From Kryptolebias marmoratus (Eukaryota > Chordata > Actinopteri > Cyprinodontiformes > Rivulidae): a stretch of DNA of 64,000 nt. The notes under the pieces are model-generated. The model was not told the DNA's origin and did not search any database. It saw only the letters and a list, made by a program, of their open reading frames with translations. Positions 11,463 to 23,519 of this stretch are shown here, piece by piece; within the stretch, counting starts at the first letter, position 1, and every line of letters begins with the position of its first letter. The position numbers and the translations under genes were made by a program. Location of the stretch: assembly GCF_001649575.2 (NCBI RefSeq), contig NC_051443.1, positions 21,343,427 through 21,407,426 on the forward strand, written 5' to 3'.

Positions 11463-12617
11463 AGGTCATACAAAGATCTTTTACTTGTACATACAAAATT
11501 ATAGCCACGCACTCTCACTAAAAGAGATAATTGTATTGTTTGTTTTGTTTTTTTATTTCATGAACTTGTACACAGAGACTCCCCGTAAATACAATCGATT
11601 AGGCTTTTTCTCATTTTCAATTAAATAGTGATTGGCATTATTCAAAATTAATAAATTACTACATGTCTTTTTCTGGGATTGCTGCTGTCCTAGGCCCCTC
11701 TCACATTCTTTTTATTTGTTGTTTATAAAACAATTCTCATAAACATGGCTCCATTTCTAGAAATGTTTTCCTCCACATTGAAATCCAGAAAATGGCCAAA
11801 AATGCTGTAGTAATCATGTCAGGCCTGTATGTGGTGTTTTATTGCTGTCACCAAAATACAGGAAAGAAAATGCAGAGCAGACACTCCAAACTGTAAATGC
11901 AAGAATAAAAAGATGAGAATGGTTAATACAAGAGCAAAACCAAATTATTTTTGTGGATAACTCACTAAGTAAAACTTATTTGTGTCATATTAAACTACTA
12001 TTGACTGAGAGTCATGTTAGTTCAAATACATGAACATACTGGATGCTTTTCAGGAACATTATCCACTGAGATACGGCTGAAGGGAAAGATTTTTCTCAGT
12101 GTGTTCAAATATCTGGCAATAATTTTTAAACACATGTGTCTATTCCAATTTCCCCCATTTTTAAATGTATGCTTGATGTATTCTGTAAATCTTTTTCTGC
12201 AATGTCTGTTTTGGTGTTGTTGACAGAGAATGTTAAGTGAAGTGACAAAAACATTGTTTTTACTTAAATTATTTGGTTACAGTAAGAGTTTTTTTTTTTT
12301 TTTGTTAAGGCAATGCTACTGTTTATCAGCCTTGTCTGCAAATTAAAGTTTTGCTGTAGTTGAGCAACTGTGAACAGCAGCACAAACGCAAGCATGAAAT
12401 CTGTCATTATTATTGTTGTTACGGCTGTCACGCTTGTGGTCATAGGTTAGATTAGAGATGGGACCGTTTAGCTTGTCCACACTAAAATGCAAGGTTGGTG
12501 TTTCAAGATTTTATTCAGTGGAACCTGGTTTTCAAAGCGGTTTCTGTAGGGAAGCAAGGCTTAAACAATAAAACAGCTTTGCATATTCTCAAAGAACCAT
12601 TCTCTTGTGGACAGAAC
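11463..12617. other. AT-rich intergenic sequence
   Basis: Filler with T-runs (about 12288-12304) and a small balanced patch at 11690-11850. No supported gene. Confidence 0.45.
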
Positions 12618-12621
12618 CCTA

Positions 12622-12700
12622 GAGAAAGAGCCGGCCTGAGGCATAAGCAAACTGAAAAAGCTGCTCAGGGCCCCCATGCCAGCAGGGAAGGGTGGCAAGA
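12622..12700 (+). repeat. hAT-like transposon terminus relic
   Basis: AGAGCCGGCCTGAGGCATAA followed by GCAAACTG and GCTCAGGGCCCCC closely resembles the common hAT-type vertebrate end that reads CAGAGCCGGCCC, then GGCATA, then GGGCCCCC. Downstream sequence to about 12760 may belong to the body but is not recognisable. No second end was found. The family is assigned from memory. Confidence 0.5.
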
Positions 12701-13119
12701 GCACTTACATTTTGACACAAGATAAGCTGAGAAATTTATATTGCAAATGATACAAAAGAAAATGGACAAATATACTGTATTTGCTGAGTGCCTAGGTAAT
12801 ATTATTGTTTTATGCTGTGTATAATTAAAAAAATAGTTGCAAGTGTGAGAAAAGCAAAGGCTCTCACAAGTCAGCTTGATGCAGGGCATGTTTTAGTTTG
12901 TATCATGTACAGTTTGTGCATTTTGTAAGCTGTAGCCTTTGTTTTTGCAAATGAGCTCCTAAAACCTATTAAACAGTTTGAACTGAGTTATATTATGTGT
13001 GTAAGTGCTTGCATTTGAATATATAGATTCTCGCTTGTACCCATATGTGTAATCACCCAACACAAATAAGAGTGTGTCTCTGAATGTGTCTCTAAGTGAT
13101 CATATTTGTCTTCTGAACG
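12701..13119. other. AT-rich intergenic sequence
   Basis: No gene. It may include decayed interior of the hAT-like element to the left. Confidence 0.4.
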
Positions 13120-13300
13120 TAGCTGAATGTAAACCAGGTCTAGCTAACTCCCCACAGACAGGAAGATATGGAGATATTATGGGATTTGCGCCGGCACACT
13201 TCTCTCTTGCTGTCTTGGAGTGTGTGTTTGGGGGTATTATGGAGATCAGAGGCAGACTGGGAGCCTCTGAGGCTATTAGCTCATCTGTATTGTATTGAGA
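13120..13300. promoter_or_regulatory. Candidate CNE
   Basis: Balanced, non-repetitive block containing GATATGGAGATATTATGGGA and TTATGGAGATCAGAG, two partly similar segments 70 bp apart. Frames are open on both strands here, which is expected for chance reading frames through GC-balanced DNA. Regulatory status is inferred. Confidence 0.3.
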
Positions 13301-14265
13301 TGAGGGTATGTACACATCTGCTGATCACACCAGAGGATTTAGCATTGTGTGTTTGTGTTTGAGCTGAAGTGCCTCAATTTTTATTTATTTTTCTTGTCTT
13401 TGTGAGAGCATATATATGCAATTTTCAAACTTTCTTGTTCATGTTAGGCTCCAATATTGTTTTAATTTAACAGACATGTTCTTGCAAGGAAATTGCGTAG
13501 CTGTGGTAAAACAACTGATATTAATGTATGCACATAATAGAAACATGTTTTTTCCATATTTGTTTCTTCTTTTTGGACTATGGTTTGATCTGCCAAGGGA
13601 CTTATTGCTATCAAAATGTAAAACATTTCAATTTGTGAATCATGAATTGAACTGCAACTATAGGAGGAGGAAATATTACTCAAATCACTCCATCTGTGCC
13701 CAAGTTTGATTCTGCTCATTTTGCATACAAGAATGTTTTGTATTTTATCGTATCAGTACATTCTTGCGCCTGTGAGAATTAGCTGTAAAATTGTCTTCTG
13801 ACATTTCATTACATTTTCTTCCTCTTACAAGAAATTGGCTCAGTTCAAGTGTTTGTCAGGTTAAATCAACTTCTATATTTGAACAACAACTTCAAATGTC
13901 TTTTACACTTTTTTTCAAATCCAGTTCTTTTTGATCCGCCTCTTTTTTTGTGATATTAACACAACCTGTGTTCATTCTGAAACATTTCTCTGATCTACTT
14001 ACTTTTCCTTTTCTCTGTCCACCCTGTGAGTTTTGGTCAATTGATGAATAGTGATGTCACCTAAAGTCCAATCAACTTGACAAAAAAAAAGTTGTAGGTA
14101 AAGTGAGGGAAATTGAATAAAGAAAAAAAAATCCAGTTTCTTCCCTTTGTGCCAACGTTTGCAACTTTTCTCCCACTTTGATTGATACAGCGTCAGAGGT
14201 TACTCGATTAAATGGTGTTTCACACTGCATAGATTCCTACTTAAAAGTCTCAAGACCTCTAAATT
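13301..14265. other. AT-rich intergenic sequence
   Basis: The + frame 13416-13709 and its minus-strand shadow are AT-rich with no domain. T-runs and A-runs occur at 13900-14135. Nothing identified. Confidence 0.45.
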
Positions 14266-14530
14266 ATTTATTGATGTATGTTCCAATCTGCATTGGAAGG
14301 AGGCCTGTGCTCCATGTGAGGATGGAGAGGAACTGTTCTCGGTGGTGGGGGTCGGCTGATGCTTCAGCAATGCCTAGAGGAACTTGTTTCCAATGTGCAC
14401 TTCTTCACCTGCCCATCTTCTCTAATGGAGCTCAGCAGGGAGGGATGAATAGATCTGAAGGTGACAGCGCTACAGTGAAATTGCATCGTGGCAGCTCAGC
14501 GTGCATGGGCCTCAGTTCGCACAAGTAAAA
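14266..14530. promoter_or_regulatory. Candidate CNE, relatively GC-rich
   Basis: A clear composition island: TTCCAATCTGCATTGGAA (14281-14298) is a dyad with TTCCAAT and ATTGGAA arms, and TTTCCAATGTGCAC recurs at 14388. CACCTG, GACAGC and CAGCTC motifs follow. The + frame 14178-14528 is open through it but has no recognisable domain. It could be an enhancer or a lncRNA exon. Confidence 0.35.
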
Positions 14531-15589
14531 TCCCATTGCTGTCTTTTCTTTTTCAACTTGTGCTTTCATTATAGGAGTAAAAAAACAAAAAACAAGTGTG
14601 CAGATATAAATGTGGAAATCGGTAATGAACAATCAGAATAGATAATAAGAAAAGTCAAATAAGCAATTAGCTAAAATGCTGAATGAAGATAGTAAGAAGT
14701 AATTTAATTATGTTGTTGACAAGTAGTTAAAGAATGTTTTAAGGTTCAGTGGGAAATAAAGCTGTTTTTTATTCAGCTCCTTTCCCTGGAGTTGACTTGT
14801 TTAGTGAAATCAGAAATGTAAATTTCTGTTTTATAACAAAGGTGTTTGGAGGCATATAGGTCACAAAGATTGAATGCCCAATAATGCAGTATAAGAGTAG
14901 TAAAATTAATAAAATTGTGTTAAAGTTTTTTTTTTTTTTCTCAAATGCCCCAAAGCAGTGATTAAAGTGTGTCTGTGCCTCTAATTGTCCATGTCAAGTA
15001 AAGCAGCACAACTGTAAAAAACGTAATCTGACATTCTGGATTGAAATACTTGGAAATGGCATGCACAATATTAAGTTGTTTTTTTTAAGCTGAAATATGC
15101 TGCACTTGAACACAAAACTAAACCAAACAAGATTATTATGAAAAAACTTTGAACAGCTAAAACAATATGACATTGGACAGACATGCACCTGTTTTTGTCT
15201 TGTGGTTAGTGAAGAGACTGCAGGGAACACGAGTCCTTCTGTGGAACTAATACCTGCGATTTTATCAAAGACTGTAAAGAAATGAACTACAGCACTATTA
15301 AAGATGTGTGACGCTGCAAATCTGTGACTATGTTTTGCAAACTATACAGTACACATCATTATATACATAAATACCCATTCTTCTTTATGTGCAAGACCTC
15401 ATTATTATCTGCACCTACAGTGGCAGCCTTCTGAACCTTTACGAGTATAAAGGTGCAGTTGGGTGAACAATAGCTGGCACTGAGTTATCCATGCAACCTT
15501 GAGGGCTGAAACACTGGACTGGAGTGTCAGTTGTTGGTTGGATGAAGTTGGAGGAAAAGTAGTGAGTTCATTTACTTTGGAGAGCAGGA
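14531..15589. other. Intergenic sequence, mostly AT-rich
   Basis: AT-rich filler. Slightly more balanced sequence at 15410-15560 (GTATAAAGGTGCAG, TTATCC) may be the edge of a regulatory block. No gene is supported. Confidence 0.4.
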
Positions 15590-15730
15590 TGTGAGGAGGA
15601 GCTTTAGCTCTGCAGGCTGACCCATGATTCTCTCACTGCTGTTTATTGAGGGCCTGTCTCAGGGGCCACATATTGATTTCTGCCTGGATAAGATGGGATA
15701 GCCCTGGAAGACCCAGTGAAAAATGGATGG
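15590..15730. promoter_or_regulatory. Candidate CNE
   Basis: Non-repetitive balanced block with TTTATTGAGGG and GGATAAGATGGGATAG, the latter carrying GATA-type and GGGATAG cores. Confidence 0.3.
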
Positions 15731-16499
15731 AAGGGAAAGAGAAGAATAAGTGGAGCTCCTGTTCCAATATGAACCTTCCTTGCCTAGAATTATTAACTTT
15801 TCCTTAACTTTCACTTCTGAATAATTTGAGAGGAAAATATTATTGGTTTTAAGTTGGACCTTTTCTATGTTCTCTGTGGCTAAATCAACCATTTGAAGTG
15901 CATCAACACTGACATTAATTTTGTTTTATCTTTCAGTGTGAGCAAATTAATAAACCACAAATTTTCAATTAGTTTGCAGCATTTAGGAAAAACTGTGAGT
16001 TCATTTAAGATCTGACATGGTAAGCAGATTATTGTTGGCTGTAATATATATATAATGGTACTCAAACAAACTTTAACAACAACTTCTGATTATGTTGTGT
16101 GGATGTATTTATTGCATCTGAATTATATCTAATATTTTCAGAATTTTTGGTTTTCTTTCTTGAATGTCTTGTCTTGTAATAGTTGCTCTGCAAGACAAAA
16201 TCTGTCGCAAAGTCAACTTTTGATTGTATTGTAGTTGTATTTTTGATTGTTTACTGTTTAAGTTCCAAGTTAAAATCATCAAGCAATAGCACTCAAACAA
16301 ATGTACACACACACGCACACACACCTTCCATGCCCTCTGTCAACTTAACGGTTAGCGATCAATGGCAGGAGGTCAGCCTGGCGATACAGAAGCTTGAAGC
16401 TGCATGTGTATGTTTGTATATTGGCCTCTGTGTTCATCTGTGTGTTGTTGTGTGTCTGTGTGAGTGTTTACTTGTGTCTGTGTTGGTCTATGCCTGATA
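15731..16499. other. AT-rich sequence with CA and GT tracts
   Basis: Mostly filler. CA repeats at 16304-16324 and GT-rich sequence at 16405-16490 explain the Val/Cys-rich frames. A balanced patch at 16325-16400 may be regulatory. Confidence 0.4.
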
Positions 16500-16750
16500 G
16501 AGAGCAGGGCTTAGGACAGCCAAGTGCATGGGGGTTTGGGGTGTGTTGGAGGAGAAAAAAAAAGTGCCCAAGATTCATTTTTTCTCATCTTGTACAGAAG
16601 CAGAGACGAGGAGGCCGGTGTGTTATTTTTCTTGGCTTTAGCCCTCACGGCTCTAAGTGGGTATTGATCAGGTGCCTTAATGCAAACCTGTCAAATTAAT
16701 TTTGCAGGGAGAGAAGGCTGTGACTGCTGCAAGATTGCTTCACCATTGAA
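16500..16750. promoter_or_regulatory. Candidate CNE
   Basis: Non-repetitive sequence with CCTTAATGCAAA (POU/homeodomain-like), CAAATTAATTTTGC and a run of balanced bases, broken by an A-run at 16554-16562. A GGGG/GGATGG-rich tract borders it at 16751-16790. Confidence 0.35.
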
Positions 16751-19700
16751 GGGGTGGGGGTGGATGGATGGAGGGATGGGTGGAAGTGGTTTAGAGGTGT
16801 TAGAAGAAAGGAGCCTTTGAATTTTTATCATCCTAATGGGAAGTATGCATTACTTTTTCTACATTCTATGGGTTTTTCCATTTTTCCTTTCTCTGTAAAT
16901 GTTTTCTGTGGCTTTACACACAGCCAAGTTGGGGATAGCTGTAAACTTTAGTGTCCACCAACTTTAGTGTATTTTATAAGAACAGAATCATTTAATCAAA
17001 GTCTGTATTTTTTTTTAAATCTAAAATGGTAATTTTTGTTTTATTTCCCAGGCTTACTCTGGTATTTGGTGACCTTTTGGTTTAAATTTACTGACAATAA
17101 GATAATTAGGCACAGCATTTCTGATTTAATTTCACTGAGATTGAACTGTAACTGTTGTTGATGAAGTGATTAATACATGAGATCTGACTGCAGGTCTTTT
17201 AACAACTAATGCTTTAACAACAAAAAAAATGAAAATAGAATCATCTGTCAGTCAGATTTTCTTTGAGGAAAAGTAAAGAACAGTTCTTGAGCAGCATTTA
17301 CAAAGAGGTCTTTAAGGAATAGACTATTATAGTGCACAAGTGAAAAATCTGCATACAGTGCTGCCTTTGATTTTAACATATTTTATTGTTTTTCTGAGAG
17401 TTGTAGGTTTTACACAGTAAGTTTTAGCCCTGTATCCATTGACCCTCACAACTTGAGGAATGCTTTATGACCTGACAAAATGAAGATGTCCACCCTCCTC
17501 ATTACAAAGACAAACGGCATAGTGCATGATTGCATTAATGCACATCTTTATCTTAGTTAATTAAAATGTAAACATCGCAATCAATGTATACATAAGGACA
17601 AATATCTGATACATTACTGTATGTGCACTCACACACAGACTACAAACTGCACTTAATATTGGCAACTATGGAGTGCTTTGTCATGAAGAAAAGTGTAACA
17701 TTTTCTCTAGAAACAGAAATGTGTGACAGAGTTATAGTGTTAAGTATCAGAGATCCAGAATAAGCCTTACTGGGAAGAATTTCAAATATTTCATGGTGTA
17801 GATGGCATTTTAACTGTGTTTTAAATTATTTGTCCACATGCGATTGCATAGAGAGACTCTGCATCTCTCCCTAGTCTCTCATTATGTAGTTTGACTTACG
17901 GTCTATGCTCAAATGTTATTTTAGATATATCTGAGCACCTTTTCAGTTATGTGCAAAGTGAGAAAATAAAGAAGACAGATGTTTTTATCCATGCAGCAGC
18001 ATGCTTTTTCATGCTGCTGGTATGTTTTTATTCATTTTCGTTAAATATGGTTGATAATAAGGCTAACTAATTAACTTGTGCATGGATAAATGGTGTTCAT
18101 CACTTGTATTTTTTATTATTTGTTTTGCTTTTTATGAGCCAGAAATCAAAAAGCATGTAAAGTTCTGCTGATCATGCCATAGATGTCAGTAAAAAAAAAA
18201 AACTTATTTAGTTTACACAAAGTGATTCTTGATTTTAGCTCCCCAAATAGAATGCTTATTTCAAAATAGATTTCACATGCAGAGCTACTAAAACAAGACT
18301 GCCAGAGAGAAAAGTCTCTAGGCTTTGCACAAATGCTACCTTCATTTGAATGGTATTTTGAATTGTCTCACTTGCTAGCAAGCTGCTGTGGCACTCAGGA
18401 TGCAAACATATTTCTGATCTCTATGTGTGTGTGTGTCTATGCACCTATGATTGTGTGAAGTGTATTCTTGCTTGCTGCAGATTGGTTGGCTGATCTCAGC
18501 ACAGGTTCCATTACTGCTCAGTGGCTTTCATCTGCTCATCGAGAGAAAAGTCCCTGCATTTGAAGGGAATGAGACACAGTTCAACATGCATACACAAAGA
18601 CACACACATGCACAACTTGAAATACAGAAGGATGTGAATATAAAGACTGTGTGTGACAGAAATGTGAATAAAATTTATCCCAAAATGCAGAATCTTTCAG
18701 CTGCTGAGTGCAGATTTAAAAGGATAGTTCAGCTTTTTTGATGTTGTAGTCCATTTAAAAAATGTAATATGCAATACCTATGGGTAGTTGGTGTCTTACC
18801 TGCAGTAGACAATAGTTGGAGCTTTTTATATTTTTGAAAATTAGGATAAAATCTCATGGACACAGTAGCTACTCAGATCCACCGCCACCTGAAACTACAA
18901 CCACCTCAAAAATATTTTCTATTAATTATATATAATATATAAGCATGAAGGGACATTTCTCAAAAGGCTAAAAATACAATAAAATGTGTGAGCAATCATA
19001 AGTTCCAAAATAGCATGATACTGAAACTTTTAGTTTAGTTTATTCTAGTTGTCTCAAAAAAAGGAGTTCCAAAATGTAATCTTGCACAAGATGAAACAAA
19101 GTCCTCAGTGTAACTGAGAAATGTATCACCACAGTTCAGAATAATATTTCTTGTAGGAAATGAAGGCGTATGCATGTGGTAGACAGATGAAGCGTACCAG
19201 GACAGCAGATGCAGACTGTCACAGAGCAGGAAATTCAGACAGAACTGATTGTGTTCAGTAATAGCTGACATGTGCACGCAGAAATACACACTCATGGAAG
19301 TCTGGAAGTTGTGTATATTGCTCGTAAACCAACTAAGTAGAAATTGGTTTTAGTAAAGGAAATTTGTGCCGGATATTTGAGAGGACTCCTAACTGCTGTG
19401 TGTACGTCTGCAATTAGCTATTATGTCTTACAGAGACAGCAAACTGCAACTTCATGAAAACTTAAGTTTAAAAAGTGAAGCAAGTCAAGCGCTTCGATGC
19501 TGATGGAAAAAAATAGAGTACAAAGAAAAACAAGAATATAAATACTTTGAAAAAACCTCTCTTAGAACTAGTAAACAGACAGAAATAATAAAAGAGACTC
19601 CCGGGGTGTCAAACTACAATCTAAAAATGACAAATATATACTGTTAGTGTTAGTAAAAAATAATTTTATTCATTTGTAGACAAATAATTAGCAGACACTG

Positions 19701-19990
19701 TAATGCATTTCATTCACCACCACAAAATGATATTTTGAGCATAAATGTAAAATGAGCTTTTTTTTTTAAGTTTGTAGAAATCAGGTGCAAAAATCAAATT
19801 AGAGTGTTGTACAGCTGACAATCAGTAAAAAGCCTGGATGTGAGATTTTACATAAACTTTTGTGAACAAACTTAAAAAAAAACAAAAAACAAAACAAAAC
19901 AAACGCTCACCCTAAAAGGTTTTAAGCTTGCAGCTTTTGTCAGTATTTGCATTTTAATTACTGTAAACTCTCTAGTATAGAAAAGATGCT
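16751..19990. other. Long AT-rich intergenic stretch
   Basis: No gene is supported over about 3.2 kb. Landmarks are a G-rich GGAT-type simple tract at 16751-16792, a perfect 10-bp hairpin at 17994-18019, a short GT run near 18425, CA tracts near 18590-18612 and an A-run with AAAC repeats at 19874-19905. The + frame 18451-18741 and the minus frame 19035-19295 show no domain. Confidence 0.45.
17994..18019. repeat. Perfect 10-bp hairpin
   Basis: CAGCAGCATG (17994-18003) pairs exactly with CATGCTGCTG (18010-18019) across a 6-base loop CTTTTT. It could form a cruciform or an RNA hairpin; no known small-RNA family is recognised. Confidence 0.85.
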
Positions 19991-19991
19991 A

Positions 19992-20018
<27 letters not shown>
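19991..20018. repeat. (TA)n microsatellite
   Basis: About 14 TA copies followed by ACATACAT. Confidence 0.95.
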
Positions 20019-20022
<4 letters not shown>

Positions 20023-20084
20023 CATCTTCTTATACGACTGGATAAATGACATAAGGTGAGGAGCGGAGCCTAGGGACAATGTGA

Positions 20085-20310
20085 TAAAGGGGATGAGGGT
20101 GAAAATGAATACAGTCATCTGTGTGTGTATGGGAGGGGGTTTTCCTGTCAGCCCTTATATGCATCAAAGACTGCATCCCATTCACAGCAACATGACAGAG
20201 AGTCCTAAAGCAATCTGCCAGACCAAAAACATTTAATTTTGAAACGTCTGCCCAATAAATCCCCATTCTGATGAATAGGGTGTTGCCCAAATGCATATAC
20301 AAGCAAATGA
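20085..20310. promoter_or_regulatory. Candidate CNE
   Basis: Non-repetitive block with TTATATGCATCAAAGACTG, ACATTTAATTTTG and CCAATAAATC motifs. The minus-strand frame 20030-20368 overlaps it and ends in CA-derived residues; no protein family is recognised. Confidence 0.3.
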
Positions 20311-21195
20311 TTGTTGAAAGCGCCAACTCAAGTGTGTATGCATGCATGCACAGATATGCATATGCCATTTTACCTCTATCTATTACCTCAGGCCTCAGAC
20401 TCAGGGGAAAAGAGGAAATGTGTTTTTTTAAAGGCTTGAATTCAGCAGGGTTAGCTATGCCATCTTAATCTTACATAAGCAAAATTTGGTTCTGTGTATT
20501 CATGCAGAGACATAAAACAGAGACTACCTTTAATTTCACCAATTTACTTTTAATGGCACACTTCAATACTTTCTAGTAGACCAACAATTATTTAACTTCT
20601 TGTTGGACAACCTTCAATATTAGAATGAATATAATAAAATATGAAATGTGTTCTGATTCCCTTGTTTCTTTTTCTGTGTATTATATATATATATATATAT
20701 ATATATTTACATTTACAAAGTCAAAATGCAGAAAAAATGTGAAAGAAAACAAAGTCTGTCTATCAGTCTTTACATAACAGAGGAGAAATGGTCTTCTTTA
20801 CAATCCTGTTTTAAATCATTTAGGGTTTGAGTGCATCCCAACAGCTTATGTCTTACTTCAGCCAACCTGTTGTCAGATTAGGCAAAAAAGTCAGAAATAT
20901 AATTACTGCAAATCTAGATTGATTATCAGCAGCAACAACTGCAACTGATATATTTCCTTCTTGTGAAAAACAGTAAACTCCCAAAACTTCTGTTTCATTC
21001 AGCTGGTTGGTCAAATGGAAATTGTTGGTTGTTAATACAAAGACTGAACAGCTACTCATTGTGATTTCCTTCAAACATTACTATCATCAGAACTCTGAAT
21101 GTATATTTGAAGAAAAGGTTATAACCAAATGACAGACTTAACATGTAAATTTAAACTCCAAAAAATGAAATACACAGCTGCACAACTGAATCTGC
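20311..21195. other. AT-rich sequence with (AT)n at 20682-20706
   Basis: AT-rich filler. A perfect AT run of about 12 copies lies at 20682-20706. A small balanced patch at 20370-20420 may be regulatory. No gene. Confidence 0.5.
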
Positions 21196-21345
21196 AGCAT
21201 CCTCTGCTGTGATCTCAGTATTGTCTGAAAACTGTTGTTACTGCTGGCCAGATGATGTTAGCTTTTAGCAGCATTGTGTTTCAGACAATGAGGCCAGTAG
21301 CCCCGCTAGGATCAGGTGTCTGTGGCTGATGGGCAATGCTCAGAT
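21196..21345. promoter_or_regulatory. Candidate CNE with 11-bp inverted repeat
   Basis: ATTGTCTGAAA (21220-21230) is matched exactly in reverse complement by TTTCAGACAAT (21279-21289); inside, CTGCT and AGCAG can also pair, giving an imperfect hairpin of about 70 nt. The surrounding block is non-repetitive and balanced. It could be a regulatory dyad or a structured RNA. Confidence 0.35.
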
Positions 21346-22110
21346 CAAAAGAAGTATTTCTGTGTGTTTTTAATTGAATTGAAAAGCATCAGCAACAGGG
21401 CTGAATTTCGGAATTACTGGGTGTATTAGGTGTTTGGCTGGTGATAGAATGGATGGACTTGAATCCATACAAATGTGTGCATGTGTCAGCCCTTTAATTG
21501 AAATGAGTGTTCTTAAAGTCTGAGAGGTGTGTGTGACATTGTGATTGTGTGTTTTACTCTACACCTGTGACAGCGAGGCAGCATCTACGTGTAGAGGTGC
21601 TTTAGTTCTTTTGATGTGAAGAAACATCACAAGAGTCAGCAACACAGGCTTTATCAGACTCACAAAAAGTCAAATGTAGCAGGAGATGTGGTATTCACAA
21701 GTTTATTAAAAAAATAATAAACTGAAATAACTAAAATAATAAATAGTAATTTTTCTCTTTCCACAAAGCCAATAAACATCTACATGCCCCCTCGCCCCCT
21801 TTTTTAACTTCTATATTTCTTTTTACTGCAATTATGCGATCAAGCAGGAAACCTGCGTTTTAAAATATTTGGTCCGAAAAGGATATTCTTTTGCTTTTCA
21901 GGGGTGTTTTTTAAAAGAGCTTGATTCAGCTGAGTAGGGCTGCTAAGTGTGCAATCCCACAATCCAGTGTCCTAAATCCAAGAGACTTTAAACATTTATA
22001 CATATGGGGCAAAGGGAAATGAACGAGGGGAGAAAAAGAGCCTCAAATGAAAGACTATTGAAACACTGAATATACTAGAGTTACACAAATTTCCACGTTC
22101 CATCTCTGCT
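21346..22110. other. Intergenic sequence, no gene seen
   Basis: GT-containing and AT-rich filler. TACGTGTAGAGG and AAGAAACATCACAAGAGTC near 21590-21640 are unique but unassigned. Confidence 0.4.
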
Positions 22111-22225
22111 CTCCATCCATCCCTCAATCCATTTTGCTCTCTCAATTAGGAAATGAAAACTACGATCGTCTTAAGAGGTGAGATTACTCCCTGACCCCCA
22201 TGTCCTGTGTGTAATTCACAACCAA
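22111..22225. promoter_or_regulatory. Candidate CNE
   Basis: Contains CTCTCAATTAGGAAATGA and ACGATCGTCTTAAGAGG in a short non-repetitive block. Called by texture only. Confidence 0.25.
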
Positions 22226-23250
22226 ATACTCCACTTTTAGACTTTTACTATAATTAAGAAAATTCAATTCACTTATGACTTTTAAACCATCTTATTGATC
22301 TTCAGCTTTATGCAGCAGTCCACTTTTGAAGGAAAAACAAATCTCATAACTTCTACAACTAAGACAAAGTCCCAGAGTATATTAATGTTAAAAGCTTTAT
22401 AAATGTTTGCGAGTGCATTTATGGTTTGATGTTCAGGGAATCAAAGTGATGCTTTTTCCCATCTGCTTCTATCAGCCACGAATGTAAAGAAGTCTTTTCT
22501 GGGTTTGGCAAGTGCTTGTTTTGACAAATTGGTTCTTTTCATTTTTACAGATATATTGGATATCAGCATGTATTACTGAAAATGTATTTTATATATGAGT
22601 ACTGATGAATCTCTACCCACTAGGACAATCATCTTTTGCGTTTCCTCCTTCTGTTGCACATCCTCCAGTAGACAGGTGATTGATCATTTAGCCTGTCAGT
22701 TGCACTGAGAAAGGGATGCAAACTTTTCTTTACTCTTTTGAGAATAGAATGTTGGTGTGTGAATGTGTTTTGTGTGTCGTACAACAGTAAAGTCTTGGGA
22801 GAGGTGGGGGTGGGGGGGATTCAGTGCACCGTATGTTCCATTTGCCCCCCTGTTGAGCACAAGGGGGCACCCATCATTTCCTCTACATGCACAATGCATA
22901 CCCGTTTACACGTGTAGTTCTACAGTGCCATTCTCATCTAATATTATTAGACCATCCACTTTAGAGAAATGTTAAACTATTCCACTTTGATTGTTGTGCA
23001 GGACTGTGCAGAGACCTTAAAAAAAAGCAAGCATTCAAAAATTTAAAGAGGTCCAAATATAATTTAATATTTATCTATTTACTTGTCAACAAATTATGTT
23101 TTTTTTTTCATATAATGAAGGCTAAATTACTATGAAACAAGTCAGTTTTAAAAACCTGCTTTTAGAAGTTATGCACATGATGCTATTTATTTTTGACATC
23201 TTGGACTTTTTCCACTCAGTGAAGAGAAAAAAAAAAGAAAGTTGTTTATA
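22226..23250. other. AT-rich intergenic sequence
   Basis: Filler with a G-rich tract (22803-22819, two G-runs) and T- or A-runs near 23098 and 23228. Overlapping frames at 22696-22975 lie on opposite strands and have no domain. Confidence 0.4.
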
Positions 23251-23255
23251 GACAC

Positions 23256-23325
23256 AACCTGTTCTTGAACCTGCAGCCTCAGGACCGCAGCACTGACCAC
23301 TGACCTACCAACCTGATCAGAATCA
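23256..23325 (-). repeat. tRNA-derived SINE relic
   Basis: On the minus strand, TAGGTCAGTGGT (23307 to 23296) resembles the tRNA A box TAGCTCAGTGGT, and GGTTCAAGAACAGG (23271 to 23258) resembles a degenerate B box. The spacing is roughly tRNA-like, but the T arm does not pair, so it is not an intact tRNA gene. It is best read as the tRNA-like head of an old SINE. Confidence 0.45.
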
Positions 23326-23519
23326 GTGCTTCACCAAAATGTTGTTCTTTACATGTTTGACAATGCAGTTTGCTTCTGCATTGTTCTAAAAATGTTAGAG
23401 AGACTCTGAGTTTAGGAAAATCTGTTTTATTGTGATTGTTATTTTATCAAAAATGAAATATAACAAACACATAGGACCGTAGTGTGTGTTTGTGTGTGTG
23501 GAGGTGTGTGTTTGTGTAC

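Noticed and set aside
19595..19640. Start of a repeat beginning GGGGTGTCAAACT
   Set aside because: Only about a dozen bases resemble the known repeat end; the continuation does not match.
23256..23325. An intact tRNA gene
   Set aside because: The A and B boxes are only partial and the T and acceptor arms do not pair; better explained as a SINE relic.
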